Shown here one piece after another: positions 51,726-60,806 of a stretch of 64,000 nucleotides of DNA (within the stretch, counting starts at the first letter, position 1; every line of letters begins with the position of its first letter). The stretch is from positions 1,559,001 through 1,623,000 of the forward strand of contig NZ_WTYZ01000001.1 of the NCBI RefSeq assembly GCF_009827455.1. Reading direction: 5' to 3'. The translations under genes were made by a program, and so were the position numbers. Under the pieces are notes generated by a model. That model did no database searches, was not told the origin of the DNA, and saw only the letters and a program-made list of their open reading frames with translations. This stretch comes from Pontixanthobacter aestiaquae (lineage in GTDB: Bacteria > Pseudomonadota > Alphaproteobacteria > Sphingomonadales > Sphingomonadaceae).

Positions 51726-52631
51726 TTATTCGTCAGCGCTGGCCAGCAATGCCTGCGCAAGCGCCAAATGCGGACGGTCCAGCATCGCCCCGTTAAGCCC
51801 TACGGTTCCTGCGCCCGGATTGGCATCGAAGGCCGAGATGATAGCGCGGGCCTCGTCCAACTCCTCCGCGCTTGGCGTAAAGGCTGCGTTTATTACCGGC
51901 ACTTGGGCAGGGTGGATCGCGAGCATCCCGCGATAGCCCTGGCTGCGGACCATCAAGGCCCTCTCACGCAGACCATCGAGATCACGAAAATCGGACTGGA
52001 TCGTTTCGATAGCCGCGACGCCGGCCGCTGCGGCACCGAGAAGGCACAGGCTCCGCGCCAGTTCGTAAGTCGGCATATAGGCGCCGTTCGGCTGGAATTG
52101 CACGCGCGCACCAAGAGCCGAGGACAAATCCTCTGCGCCCCAGCTCATCGCCACCAAACGCGGTGCACCCGCATAATCGCCGGTGTGGAACATGGCTTTG
52201 GCGGTTTCGGTGACCAGCGCGGCGACTTTGGTCGAACCGACTTCGATGCCATTTGCGGCTTCGTGGTGCCGCAGCATTGTGTCGAGCATCTCTATGTCAG
52301 CGCGCCCCTCCGCCTTTGGCAAGAACAATCCGCCCGGCGCGGAGGGCATGACCGCCGAGAGATCGTCGGTCGCATCATCGCCCGACAGCGGATTGATTCT
52401 CACCCACAGACTATTGCGATCACCGCGGCCCGCCAGAAAGTCACGCACCAATTCGCGCGCCGCCGGTTTGTTTTCCGGCATCACCGAATCTTCGAGATCG
52501 AGCAGGATGATATCTGCGCGCGCTTCGCCTTGGGCGTCAGCGGCCTTACCCATCTTCTTCTCGCTATCGCCGGGGGCGAACAGCCAGGATCTAGCCCGAA
52601 ATGAGGTTGGTAATGGGGTAGGCGTAGACAT
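51726..52631 (-). CDS. HpcH/HpaI aldolase family, citrate lyase beta-like (CitE-like)
   Basis: 301 aa, TIM-barrel. [17 protein letters not shown] opens the fold as in Cit[21 protein letters not shown] binds Mg via the Glu-Asp pair, and [38 protein letters not shown] (Glu/Asp ligands) and [14 protein letters not shown] follow. Such stand-alone proteins act as malyl-CoA or citramalyl-CoA lyases/thioesterases. The exact substrate is not evident. Confidence 0.88.
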   Translation of the reverse strand: MSTPTPLPTSFRARSWLFAPGDSEKKMGKAADAQGEARADIILLDLEDSVMPENKPAARELVRDFLAGRGDRNSLWVRINPLSGDDATDDLSAVMPSAPGGLFLPKAEGRADIEMLDTMLRHHEAANGIEVGSTKVAALVTETAKAMFHTGDYAGAPRLVAMSWGAEDLSSALGARVQFQPNGAYMPTYELARSLCLLGAAAAGVAAIETIQSDFRDLDGLRERALMVRSQGYRGMLAIHPAQVPVINAAFTPSAEELDEARAIISAFDANPGAGTVGLNGAMLDRPHLALAQALLASADE

Positions 52632-52729
52632 CGCGAAACTCTCCTATCCGCGCGGGATTAGGGCGCGCGCAGGCGCTTCGCAATGGCCAAGCGCGGGTCG
52701 TTCCGGCAATTTTCGGGGTTTTGGGCCAC

Positions 52730-52806
52730 TGGTCGGGACGAGAGGATTCGAACCTCCGACCCCTACACCCCCAGTGTAGTGCGCTACCGGACTGCGCTAC
52801 GTCCCG
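52730..52806 (-). tRNA. tRNA-Pro(GGG)
   Basis: 77 nt including encoded CCA. The acceptor stem is CGGGACG/CGTCCCG with discriminator A. The anticodon loop CTGGGGG gives anticodon GGG (complement at 52770-52772), and the T arm is GGAGGTTCGAATCCTC. No integration repeat is seen beside it. Confidence 0.95.
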
Positions 52807-53038
52807 ATCAGTGGCCCAAACAGGTGAGAGCGCGCCTATAGATGCGGGTGTGATGTAAGGCAACCACACTTGTGCCCCGTTTGCGCCCAAATCGCACACA
52901 TATGACAGCGCGCGCGCGTTGCCCTGTCCTTGCAATGCTGCTAACCGCGCCCACTTATTGCCGAGGGATAGCGCGGATACGCCACGTATCGATGCTACCT
53001 CAAGGTTCGGGACTTCTAAAAGGGTACAGGTTCACTCG

Positions 53039-53362
53039 ATGCTCAATATACTTTCTGCTGCTGCAGGCGCAGGTGCGCCGCCGGCCTGGATACAATTTCT
53101 TCCGCTCGTCGGCATGGGCCTGATCTTCTGGTTTCTGATTATCCGGCCGCAAATGCGCCGCCAAAAAGAACACCAGCAAAAGATCGCTGCGATCAAAAAG
53201 AACGACAAGGTCGTGACTGCTGGCGGTTTGATCGGCAAAGTCATCAAAGTGGATGACGATTATGCCGATATTGAACTGGCACAGGGTGTCCGCGTGAAAG
53301 CGGTCAAGAACACGATCGGCGATATCATTCCGCCTGCTGGCAAAGCGGCTGCAAACGATTGA
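53039..53362 (+). CDS. yajC: Preprotein translocase subunit YajC
   Basis: 107 aa from the ATG at 53039. One N-terminal transmembrane helix (IQFLPLVGMGLIFWFLIIRP) is followed by the cytoplasmic domain QMRRQKEHQQKIAAIKKNDKVVTAGGLIGKV. YajC associates with SecDF. It is the first gene of yajC-secD-secF, 62 bases before secD. Confidence 0.95.
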   Translation: MLNILSAAAGAGAPPAWIQFLPLVGMGLIFWFLIIRPQMRRQKEHQQKIAAIKKNDKVVTAGGLIGKVIKVDDDYADIELAQGVRVKAVKNTIGDIIPPAGKAAAND

Positions 53363-53424
53363 TTGGCGACTAAGCCCGCCAGAAATTCTTCTGTGGCAGG
53401 CTGATTGAGACAGGGTTGCGGTAA

Positions 53425-55023
53425 ATGCTTGAATTTCCTCGTTGGCGTAAGATTTGGCTGTGGATGATCACGCTGCTCGCGATTGCGGCGGCGCTTCCGT
53501 CGATTTTCTCCGCCGCAAATGTCAGCTGGCCCGAGCAACTGCCGGAGCCGACGGTCAATCTTGGCCTCGACCTTGCGGGCGGTAGCCACATTCTCCTCGA
53601 AGCCGATCCCGGGCAGGTGGCGGCGCAGCGGCTCGAGAATATGGAAGAGTCCGCTCGCGGTGTGCTGAACGATGCAGAGCCGCGCATCCGGTTTGGCGAT
53701 GTCTCGACCCGTGATGGCCAGCTTAGCTTCATGGTCGAAAGCGCAGCCGATGTTGACCGCGCGCGCGAAGAATTGCTGCCGCTGATTAACGGCACCGGCC
53801 TGATCCAGGAATGGGATTTGCAAGTTATCGACGAGACTCGCTTCGTGCTGTCGCAAACCGATGATGGCGCGGAAAATGCCGTGACGCAGGCGATGGACAG
53901 CGCCACTGAAGTTGTTCGCAAACGTATCGACGCGCTGGGTACGCGCGAGCCAACCATTATCCGCCAAGGCGATACCCGCATCGTGGTGCAGGTTCCCGGT
54001 TTGCAGGACCCCGACGAGCTTAAAGCGCTGCTCGGCCAGACCGCCAAACTTGAATTCAAGCTCGTCGATCTCGACGCGCTGCCAAGCAATGTTGCGGCCG
54101 GTGTTGCGCCTCCGGGAAGTCAAATTTTTCCTTATGTCGAAGGTTCGGCGCAAGAGGGGCAGTTCCTGGCGGTCAAGCGGCTTGGCGGTATCAAGGGCGA
54201 CAACCTTACAAATGCCCAGCAGAGCTTTGACCCTCAAACCAATGAGGCAGTTGTTTCGATTACATTCGATGCCGAAGGCGGACGCAAATTTGCCTCGCTG
54301 ACCGAACAGAACGTCGGCAAGCCATTTGCGATTATCCTCGATGGTAAAGTGCTTTCCGCGCCAAATATCAACGAGCCCATCCGTGGCGGTAGCGCGCAGA
54401 TCTCGGGTAGCTTCACCACCGACACTGCCAACCAGCTGGCAATTTCGCTGCGTTCGGGTGCGCTTCCGGTCGATCTGACGGTTGTGGAAGAGCGCACCGT
54501 TGGCCCCGATCTGGGCGCAGATTCGATCAAGCGCGGCATGATCGCGATGATGATCGGTTCGGTTGCTGTTATCGCGCTGATGGTTGCCAGCTACGGCCGC
54601 TTCGGTGTCTATGCCACGGCCGCGCTTGGCATCAACGTCATGATGTTGCTCGGCATTATGGCGGCGCTCAACACGACGCTGACCTTGCCCGGCATTGCCG
54701 GTTTTGTTCTCACTATTGGTGCGGCGGTCGATGCCAACGTGCTGATTAACGAGCGCATACGCGAGGAACGAAGGCGAGGGCGGCGTGTCATTGCCGCGGT
54801 CGAGAATGGCTATAAAGAAGCCAGCCGCGCGATTTATGACGCCAACATCACCAACTTCATTGCCGGCGTGCTGCTGTTCCTGTTCGGCTCCGGTCCGATC
54901 CGCGGTTTCGCCGTGGTTTTGATCATCGGCCTGTTCACCAGCGTGTTCACCGCCGTTACCCTGACCCGCATGTGGGTCGCTGGCTGGTTGCGTAAGACGC
55001 GGCCACAAGATTTGAACGTTTAA
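53425..55023 (+). CDS. secD: Protein translocase subunit SecD
   Basis: 532 aa. N-terminal helix (WLWMITLLAIAAALPSIF), then the periplasmic P1 domain (LGLDLAGGSHILLEAD, VQVPGLQDPDELKALLGQTAKLEFKLV), then the RND-type domain with five further helices (ALGINVMMLLGIMAALNTTLTLPGIAGFVLTIGAAVDANVLINERIREE). Aspartate in GAAVDANVL is the proton-path residue. With SecF it uses proton motive force to pull exported proteins into the periplasm. Confidence 0.97.
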   Translation: MLEFPRWRKIWLWMITLLAIAAALPSIFSAANVSWPEQLPEPTVNLGLDLAGGSHILLEADPGQVAAQRLENMEESARGVLNDAEPRIRFGDVSTRDGQLSFMVESAADVDRAREELLPLINGTGLIQEWDLQVIDETRFVLSQTDDGAENAVTQAMDSATEVVRKRIDALGTREPTIIRQGDTRIVVQVPGLQDPDELKALLGQTAKLEFKLVDLDALPSNVAAGVAPPGSQIFPYVEGSAQEGQFLAVKRLGGIKGDNLTNAQQSFDPQTNEAVVSITFDAEGGRKFASLTEQNVGKPFAIILDGKVLSAPNINEPIRGGSAQISGSFTTDTANQLAISLRSGALPVDLTVVEERTVGPDLGADSIKRGMIAMMIGSVAVIALMVASYGRFGVYATAALGINVMMLLGIMAALNTTLTLPGIAGFVLTIGAAVDANVLINERIREERRRGRRVIAAVENGYKEASRAIYDANITNFIAGVLLFLFGSGPIRGFAVVLIIGLFTSVFTAVTLTRMWVAGWLRKTRPQDLNV

Positions 55024-55037
55024 GGGGAGCAAAGATT

Positions 55038-56018
55038 ATGCGACTGCTAAAACTCGTCCCCGAAAACACGAACATCAAGTTCCTGAAACTGCGGATTCCG
55101 TTCTACATCATCAGCGTATTGCTGATGATTGCCAGCTGGGGCCTGGTGTTCACACAGGGCCTCAATTACGGCGTCGATTTCGCCGGTGGTCAGGAAATTC
55201 GCGCGACCTTTGTCGGCGAAGAAACCGCGCCTGTTGCGGAATTGCGCGAAACAGTCTCGGCGCTCGAACAAGTGGAAGACCCGGTGATCCAGCGCTTCGG
55301 CGAGGAAAATCAGGTATCCATCCGCGTCAAATTGCCGCCAGAGGCCGAAGGCGTTCCCGAATTCGCCAACCAGATGACAGTCGCGATTACCAATGCGATC
55401 AAAGTCGAACACCCCGAAGTGCGCATCGACGGGGTGGATTCGGTTTCCGGTAAAGTCTCCGGCGAATTCCGCGAGAAAGCAGTCTACGCGCTGCTTGCCG
55501 CGATGATTGCGATTGCGCTCTATATCTGGATCCGGTTTGAATGGCAGTTCGGCGTCGGTGCCCTGTTCGCGCTGGCGCATGACGTCTCGCTCACGCTGGG
55601 CTTCTTCGCGCTGTTCCAATTGGAATTCAGCCTGCAGATCATCGCCGCGATTCTGGCGATTATCGGTTACTCATTGAACGACACCATCGTCGTCTATGAC
55701 CGTATTCGTGAGAATTTGAAGAAGTATCGCAAGATGCCGCTTCCGGAGCTGCTCGACCTTTCGGTGAACGAGACTTTGGCGCGGACGGTGATGACATCGC
55801 TGACCCTGCTCGTGGCTTTGCTGCCGCTGCTGTTTTACGGCCCTGCAAGCCTGTTCGGCCTGGTCGCTGCGATCACGCTTGGCCTGTTTATCGGTACCTA
55901 CAGCTCGGTCTATATGGCCGCGCCGATCCTGATCTGGCTGGGTGTCAATTCGAACAGCTTCGTTCCCGAAGAGACGGTCGCCGACAGGCAGGAAAAGCTC
56001 GCGCGCGGCGAGAGCTGA
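55038..56018 (+). CDS. secF: Protein translocase subunit SecF
   Basis: 326 aa. The signature GLNYGVDFAGGQEIRA near residue 45 is followed by a periplasmic domain and five helices with IIGYSLNDTIVVYDRIRENLKK (conserved Asn-Asp pair) and LARTVMTSLTLLVALLPLLF. GGGGAG precedes the ATG. It is the partner of SecD, 14 bases downstream of it. Confidence 0.97.
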   Translation: MRLLKLVPENTNIKFLKLRIPFYIISVLLMIASWGLVFTQGLNYGVDFAGGQEIRATFVGEETAPVAELRETVSALEQVEDPVIQRFGEENQVSIRVKLPPEAEGVPEFANQMTVAITNAIKVEHPEVRIDGVDSVSGKVSGEFREKAVYALLAAMIAIALYIWIRFEWQFGVGALFALAHDVSLTLGFFALFQLEFSLQIIAAILAIIGYSLNDTIVVYDRIRENLKKYRKMPLPELLDLSVNETLARTVMTSLTLLVALLPLLFYGPASLFGLVAAITLGLFIGTYSSVYMAAPILIWLGVNSNSFVPEETVADRQEKLARGES

Positions 56019-56021
56019 TTG

Positions 56022-57230
56022 TTACGCCTGGGCGGCGATTAGCCGGTCGTAATATTCTGCCAGCTGGGCCGCGTTCTGCTCCCAGCTAAAGCGGCTGGCC
56101 ATTGCGGTGACTTGTTGCGTGGTCGGTGGATTGGCGAGCAGAGCTTTGACTCCGCCGGCGACTGAATCCAGATTGCGATCCACGATAAGCCCGGCGTCAC
56201 TGCTGGTTACCAATTCGCGCGCGCCGCCCGCGTCGCTGATGACAATCGGTGTCCCGCAGGCGAGCGATTCTACCCATGCATTGGCGAGCCCCTCGCTGGC
56301 GGACGGCAGCACCATCACGTCGGCTGCCGACAGGATGATGGGCAGCAGATCATGATCGACCGAGCCGAGGAAATGCACCCGTTCGTCCACCCGCATATCG
56401 CGTGTCAGATTGCGTAAATGTTTCTCGTCCGGTCCTTTGCCAACCAACAGCAGTTGCGCGTCGGGAATGCTGGCGAGAGCGCCGATGGCGAGATCCTGCC
56501 CCTTGCGTTCTATCAGCCCGCCGACTGACACCAGGAGCGGCTTGGTTTCGGGCAAATCAATGCCGAGCGTCTTGCCCAATTGCAGCCGCAGTCCTTCATG
56601 CGCGCGCGGCCGAAAGCGGTCACGATCGAGCCCGGTATAGTGGAGCGATATTTTGTTATAAGGCATGCCCAGACCCGACATCTCGCGCGCCAAAGCCTCC
56701 GATACTGCGAGCAGGCCTGTGGCATGTTCTGCCGCCTCCAGCATCTGTTCGCGAGCGAAGCCCTTGCTCCCCCAGAAATTGATGTCCGAACCGCGCGCTT
56801 TGATCGAGCAGGGCAGGCCCATCTCGCGCGCAATCCATGCCGCCGCTGGCCCGTCCGGATAGAAGAATTGCGCATCGATTATATCGAACGCCTGCTCGGC
56901 ATGAAGTTGCTGCACCAGCGGCAGTACTTTGCGCGCGATCACACCCGGATTGCTACGCGCGCCCAGGCTCGGGATCAGAGTGAATTTGGGGCGGTGGACG
57001 CTGACGCCATTCTCCACGCCGTCGACTGCTGCGGCCGCCAGCGGCTTGTATTTGCCGAACGCTATGGGCGGTATGCCGATGGGGTTTACAACGGTGACAT
57101 CCCAATCATCGCGCTTCGCCAAAGCTTCTAGCGACCGCGCAACGAATGTTCCGAAACGCGGCGTGTGCGCATTGGGGTAGAGCGTCGATAGCGATAAAAC
57201 GCGTTTGGGTCTGTCAGCATCGGGGCTCAT
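56022..57230 (-). CDS. Glycosyltransferase family 4
   Basis: 402 aa from the ATG at 57230, which overlaps the Xre gene stop by four bases. RVLSLSTLYPNAHTPRFGTFVARS is the N-terminal GT-B acceptor loop. ISVSVGGLIERKGQDLAIGAL-type and LLLVGKGPDEKHLRNLT segments and the nucleotide-sugar motif PSASEGLANAWVESLACGTPIVISDAGG define the C-terminal GT1 domain. It acts in surface polysaccharide or glycolipid synthesis. Translational coupling with the upstream regulator gene is likely. Confidence 0.9.
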   Translation of the reverse strand: MSPDADRPKRVLSLSTLYPNAHTPRFGTFVARSLEALAKRDDWDVTVVNPIGIPPIAFGKYKPLAAAAVDGVENGVSVHRPKFTLIPSLGARSNPGVIARKVLPLVQQLHAEQAFDIIDAQFFYPDGPAAAWIAREMGLPCSIKARGSDINFWGSKGFAREQMLEAAEHATGLLAVSEALAREMSGLGMPYNKISLHYTGLDRDRFRPRAHEGLRLQLGKTLGIDLPETKPLLVSVGGLIERKGQDLAIGALASIPDAQLLLVGKGPDEKHLRNLTRDMRVDERVHFLGSVDHDLLPIILSAADVMVLPSASEGLANAWVESLACGTPIVISDAGGARELVTSSDAGLIVDRNLDSVAGGVKALLANPPTTQQVTAMASRFSWEQNAAQLAEYYDRLIAAQA

Positions 57231-57799
57231 AGCGGGCGCACCAGCATTTCGGCGACAGCAATCCACGCGGGATCATCTACCACCTGCTGCTTCTCACCGA
57301 TGCCGGGCGGCAATATCCCGACGAGCGTTCCCTGCCGGTCTATCAAGCGTCCGAATGCAAAGCGCCCACCGGAACGCGGAACCAGAACATCACGATTTAT
57401 CGCGCTTCCGGCATCATCAGGCGTCAATTGCCGCATCCACAGCTGATCGCCGCTACGATACTCGCCCGCGCTGATTGTGATGGAGAGAACCATCAACGGA
57501 CTGCCGCTGTCGAGTTCGGTCGGCAATATCGCTTCGGCGGGCGATTTAAGCGCTTCGGCACCATTGTCTGTCAGCGCGGCGACGACTTGCGGGGTGCTGG
57601 CCTTCTCGGACCGCACCAATGTCTCAGGGTCGATTTCGAGCGCGTCTGCGATCCGGTCCATCCATTTGATCGACAGATTGCGCATTCCGGTTTCAAGCCG
57701 TCCGATGGTCTGCGCGGTTGTGGGCGGGTCGCAGGCCTCTGCCAGATCGGCAAGAGTCCAGCCCTTGGCTTTGCGGATATCACGGATGCGGTTGATCAT
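57227..57799 (-). CDS. Xre-type regulator with S24-like C-terminal domain
   Basis: 190 aa. The N-terminal HTH_3 is MINRIRDIRKAKGWTLADLAEACDPPTTAQTIGRLETGMRNLSIKWMDRIADALEI. The C-terminal half (LMVLSITISAGEYRSGDQLWMRQL, then NRDVLVPRSGGRFAFGRLIDRQGTLVGILPPG) looks like the beta-rich S24/LexA fold, but no clear Ser-Lys protease dyad is visible, so self-cleavage is doubtful. It is divergent from the DUF6456 gene and coupled with the downstream glycosyltransferase. Confidence 0.78.
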   Translation of the reverse strand: MINRIRDIRKAKGWTLADLAEACDPPTTAQTIGRLETGMRNLSIKWMDRIADALEIDPETLVRSEKASTPQVVAALTDNGAEALKSPAEAILPTELDSGSPLMVLSITISAGEYRSGDQLWMRQLTPDDAGSAINRDVLVPRSGGRFAFGRLIDRQGTLVGILPPGIGEKQQVVDDPAWIAVAEMLVRPL

Positions 57800-57818
57800 G
57801 CAGATTTCCCAAAGTCCA

Positions 57819-57830
57819 GTTCAAACGAAC
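57819..57830. promoter_or_regulatory. Candidate operator of the Xre/S24-like regulator
   Basis: GTTC-aaac-GAAC (57819-57830) is a perfect 4-bp inverted repeat with a four-base centre, in the divergent gap 20 bases upstream of the Xre start. A short site; weak evidence by eye. Confidence 0.35.
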
Positions 57831-57914
57831 CATATCGGTTTCTCTTTCCTACAGATACACCAGTTTGGCAAGTGGCGATTCGCAGTCACGTTTCCAATGA
57901 AGAGGGAGAACCCC

Positions 57915-58388
57915 ATGCGCCGCCATTTAGTCGAACGCGAATTGACCAGCGAAGGCCCGAAGCGAGGCAAGGCCCGGGCCCGCAGACGCAGTGCTACTGT
58001 CAATCTCGCGGAATCGCCTTTGTCGTGGCTTCATGCGCGCGGGCATATCGATGACCGGCTGTTTGCGGCAGGTGAGAAGCTCCGCGCCGATTACGAACGC
58101 GCGCAATTGGGCGCGCGCGTGACGATGAGCTGGGAGTTAGTGCGGATCAAGGGCAAAGGCGCGGCTTGCGGCCTGTCCGGCACCGAACGCCAGATTGCGG
58201 CCAAGGCGCGCTTCGATGGGGCGCTGGCTGAGGCAGGGAGCGGCCTGTCCGATATTCTCTGGCGCGTGGTCTGCGCGGGTGAAGGACTGCCCCAAGCCGA
58301 GAAAGCACTTTCTTGGCCAGCGCGCAGTGGGAAGCTGGTTCTGAAGTTGGCGCTTGATCGGGTGGCTGATTTTTATCGGATCAATTGA
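57915..58388 (+). CDS. DUF6456-type protein
   Basis: 157 aa from the ATG at 57915, which has GAGGGAG six bases upstream; an ATG at 57897 is in frame. The basic N-terminus is followed by SPLSWLHARGHIDDRLFAAGEKLRADYERAQLGARVTMSWE and a C-terminal helical part ILWRVVCAGEGLPQAEKALSWPARSGKLVLKLALDRVADFY, typical of DUF6456. The family resembles a DNA-binding regulator. The end overlaps the convergent UDG-like gene by eight bases. Confidence 0.75.
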   Translation: MRRHLVERELTSEGPKRGKARARRRSATVNLAESPLSWLHARGHIDDRLFAAGEKLRADYERAQLGARVTMSWELVRIKGKGAACGLSGTERQIAAKARFDGALAEAGSGLSDILWRVVCAGEGLPQAEKALSWPARSGKLVLKLALDRVADFYRIN

Positions 58389-58953
58389 GTAAATCGCTGA
58401 TGCGCTTGCGCAAGACAGGGAGAATATCGGCCTCGAACCACGGGTTCTTGCCCATCCAAATCCTGCTGCGCCAAGCCGGGTGGGGGAGAGGTAGGGTTCT
58501 TGGTAAGAACTCTTCATAGCGCTTAACGCGCTCGGTCAGCGATAATTTGCGGGTTTCGGGTAGGTAATACGCCTGCGCATATGTCCCGACGAGCAATGTC
58601 AGACGATCCTTAGGCAGTGTTTGGAGCACCCGGTCATGCCACTGCGGTGCACATTCCTTGCGCGGTGGTCTGTCGCCGCCGCTCGCTTTGCCGGGATAGC
58701 AGAAGCCCATCGGGACGAGCGCGACTTTTCCGGGATCGTAGAATTGATCCTTTGTTAGTCCGGTCCATGCGCGCAGCCGGTCGCCGCTATCATCATCCCA
58801 TGGGATGCCGCTGGCGTGGACTTTCGATCCGGGCGCCTGGCCAATGATCAGAATCTGCGGCGTATCGGAAAACTGCACCACCGGGCGAACGCCGTCTGCC
58901 AAATGCGGCTCGCAGATCCGGCAGGCAGCAATCTCGCGGTGAAGCGCGCTCAT
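58381..58953 (-). CDS. Uracil-DNA glycosylase superfamily protein
   Basis: 190 aa. ILIIGQAPGSKVHASGIPWDDDSGDRLRAW is the family's first active-site motif (GQAPG in place of GEAPG). The second motif near the C-terminus is PLPHPAWRSR (HPS-like). CRICEPHLADGVRP at the N-terminus resembles a partial zinc/iron-sulfur cysteine pair of family 4-like proteins, but the four-cysteine set is incomplete. Base excision activity is likely but substrate uncertain. It overlaps the Uup-type gene by four bases. Confidence 0.78.
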   Translation of the reverse strand: MSALHREIAACRICEPHLADGVRPVVQFSDTPQILIIGQAPGSKVHASGIPWDDDSGDRLRAWTGLTKDQFYDPGKVALVPMGFCYPGKASGGDRPPRKECAPQWHDRVLQTLPKDRLTLLVGTYAQAYYLPETRKLSLTERVKRYEEFLPRTLPLPHPAWRSRIWMGKNPWFEADILPVLRKRISDLLN

Positions 58954-60758
58954 CCCTCGACGCGTTCGGCCAGCTCCAGCCAGCGTTCTTCCGCTTCGTC
59001 TTTCTCGGTGCGGGCATTCTCGATGCCTTTGGTAATATCGGCGAATTTCTGCGGGTCTCTGGTGTAAAGATCCGGGTTGGAGAGGATCGCTTCACCCTTG
59101 CTGATTGCGGCTTCCAGTTCCTCGATCCGGGCGGGCAGCAGTTCATAATCGCGCTGGTCTTTATATGATAACTTGCTGTTTTGCTTCGCTGATTTGCGCG
59201 GGGCGGGGGCATCGGTAGCGGTTTTTGCAGTCTTGCTCTTTGCCGGTTTGCTGCGTGCCGAGCGTTTCTTCTCCCAATCCTCGTAGCCGCCGGCAACGAT
59301 ATCGACGAAGCCGCTGCCATCCAGCCCGAGCGTAAGCGTGACCGTCCGGTCCAGAAAATCGCGGTCGTGGCTGACGATCAGCACGGTACCGTCATAATCG
59401 GCGATCACTTCCTGCAGCAGATCGAGCGTCTCCAGATCAAGATCGTTGGTCGGTTCATCCAGCACCAACAGGTTCGATTTCCGAGAGAACTCGCGCGCCA
59501 GCAGCAGGCGGGAGCGCTCTCCGCCGGACATGGTCGCGACCTTGGTATCGACGATACCCGGATCGAACAGGAACTCTTTAAGATAGCCCTGAATATGCTT
59601 GCGGGTGCCGCGCACATCGATCCAGTCGCTGCCTTCTGCGACTACGTCTCGCACCGTCTTGTCGGGTGTGAGCAAGGCGCGTTGCTGGTCGATTTTCACG
59701 CCTGTCAGTGTCTTGGCGATTGTGACAGTGCCTTCATCGGGCTCCAATTCGCCGGTCAGCAGTTTGAGCAAGGTTGTTTTACCCGCACCATTTGCACCCA
59801 CGACACCGATCCGGTCGCCCCGCTGGATGCGCAGCGAGAAGTCGCGGATGATTGCACGGTCTCCATACGACTTCGAAACTTTATCAGCGACAATAACCGA
59901 CTTGGACTTGTTACTGTCGTCGCTTTCGAGACCAAGTTTGGCGGTTCCGGTCGGGTCCATGAGCGCGGCACGCTGCGCGCGCATCTGCCAGAGCTTTTCG
60001 AGCCGTCCCTGGTTGCGTTTGCGGCGAGCGGTGACGCCGCGTTCCAGCCAGCGGGCTTCGATCTTCAGTTTGGCGTCCATCCGGTGCGCGATCCGTGCAT
60101 CCTCGGCATAGACTTCGGCTTCCCATGCTTCGTACCCGCCGAACCCGACATCCTTGCGCCGGATCACTCCGCGGTCGAGCCAGATCGTCGCATTGGTCAG
60201 GCGTTTGAGGAATGTCCGGTCGTGGCTGATGACGATGAACGCGCCTTTGTAGCGTTCCAGCCAGCTTTCGAGCCATTCGATTGCTGCCAGATCGAGATGA
60301 TTGGTCGGCTCGTCCATCAGCAGCAGATCGGGATCTTGGGCGAGGGCGCGAGAGATGGCCGCGCGGCGCATTTCACCGCCGCTGGCGCCTTTTGCGGGCG
60401 TACTCATGTCAATGCCGAGCTGCCCGGCGATGGCCTCGACCTCATAGGCCTCGGGCGGGTTCTCGCCGGACAGTGCGAAGTCCATCAGCGTATCGAACGG
60501 CGTGAAATCAGGTTCCTGCTCCAGCACCACGATACGCGTGCCGAGTTTCACTTTACGCTCGCCGCGATCGGCCTCGATCTGGTCATTGATCATGCGGAAC
60601 AATGTGGTCTTACCCGCCCCGTTGCGGCCGATCAGCGCAAGCTTGTCGCGCGGGCCGATATGCAGGTCGAGACCGTCCGTGTCAGGTCCGCCGAACAGCC
60701 AGCGGCCGCCTTGTTGCAGGCCGAGGCCTTCCCAGCTGAGGATCGGTGGTTGTGCCAT
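58950..60758 (-). CDS. uup: ABC-F ATPase, Uup-type
   Basis: 602 aa with two ABC domains and no membrane part. Walker A sites are ALIGRNGAGKTT (about 38-50) and GVVGANGAGKTT (about 330). Signatures are GASGGEMRRAAISRAL and ATMSGGERSRLLLAREF, and LLMDEPTNHLDLAAIEW is the ABC-F type Walker B. The C-terminal basic coiled-coil extension (KPAKSKTAKTATDAPAPRKSAKQN, then ELLPARIEELEAAISKGEAIL) is the DNA/ribosome-interacting end typical of Uup. Role in ribosome assembly or replication repair. Confidence 0.9.
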   Translation of the reverse strand: MAQPPILSWEGLGLQQGGRWLFGGPDTDGLDLHIGPRDKLALIGRNGAGKTTLFRMINDQIEADRGERKVKLGTRIVVLEQEPDFTPFDTLMDFALSGENPPEAYEVEAIAGQLGIDMSTPAKGASGGEMRRAAISRALAQDPDLLLMDEPTNHLDLAAIEWLESWLERYKGAFIVISHDRTFLKRLTNATIWLDRGVIRRKDVGFGGYEAWEAEVYAEDARIAHRMDAKLKIEARWLERGVTARRKRNQGRLEKLWQMRAQRAALMDPTGTAKLGLESDDSNKSKSVIVADKVSKSYGDRAIIRDFSLRIQRGDRIGVVGANGAGKTTLLKLLTGELEPDEGTVTIAKTLTGVKIDQQRALLTPDKTVRDVVAEGSDWIDVRGTRKHIQGYLKEFLFDPGIVDTKVATMSGGERSRLLLAREFSRKSNLLVLDEPTNDLDLETLDLLQEVIADYDGTVLIVSHDRDFLDRTVTLTLGLDGSGFVDIVAGGYEDWEKKRSARSKPAKSKTAKTATDAPAPRKSAKQNSKLSYKDQRDYELLPARIEELEAAISKGEAILSNPDLYTRDPQKFADITKGIENARTEKDEAEERWLELAERVEG

Positions 60759-60806
60759 AGATGGCGCGGGTTAGGTGACTCTGCGCGTAGCCGCAAGCAG
60801 TGCGAT

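Noticed and set aside
52730..52806. A second island insertion at tRNA-Pro(GGG)
   Set aside because: No copy of its 3' end is repeated in the window, no integrase is near, and the flanking genes are core.
53260..55032. A 590-codon open frame on the minus strand opposite secD
   Set aside because: SecD on the plus strand is unmistakable; the antisense frame is His/Asn/Arg-rich without domain character.
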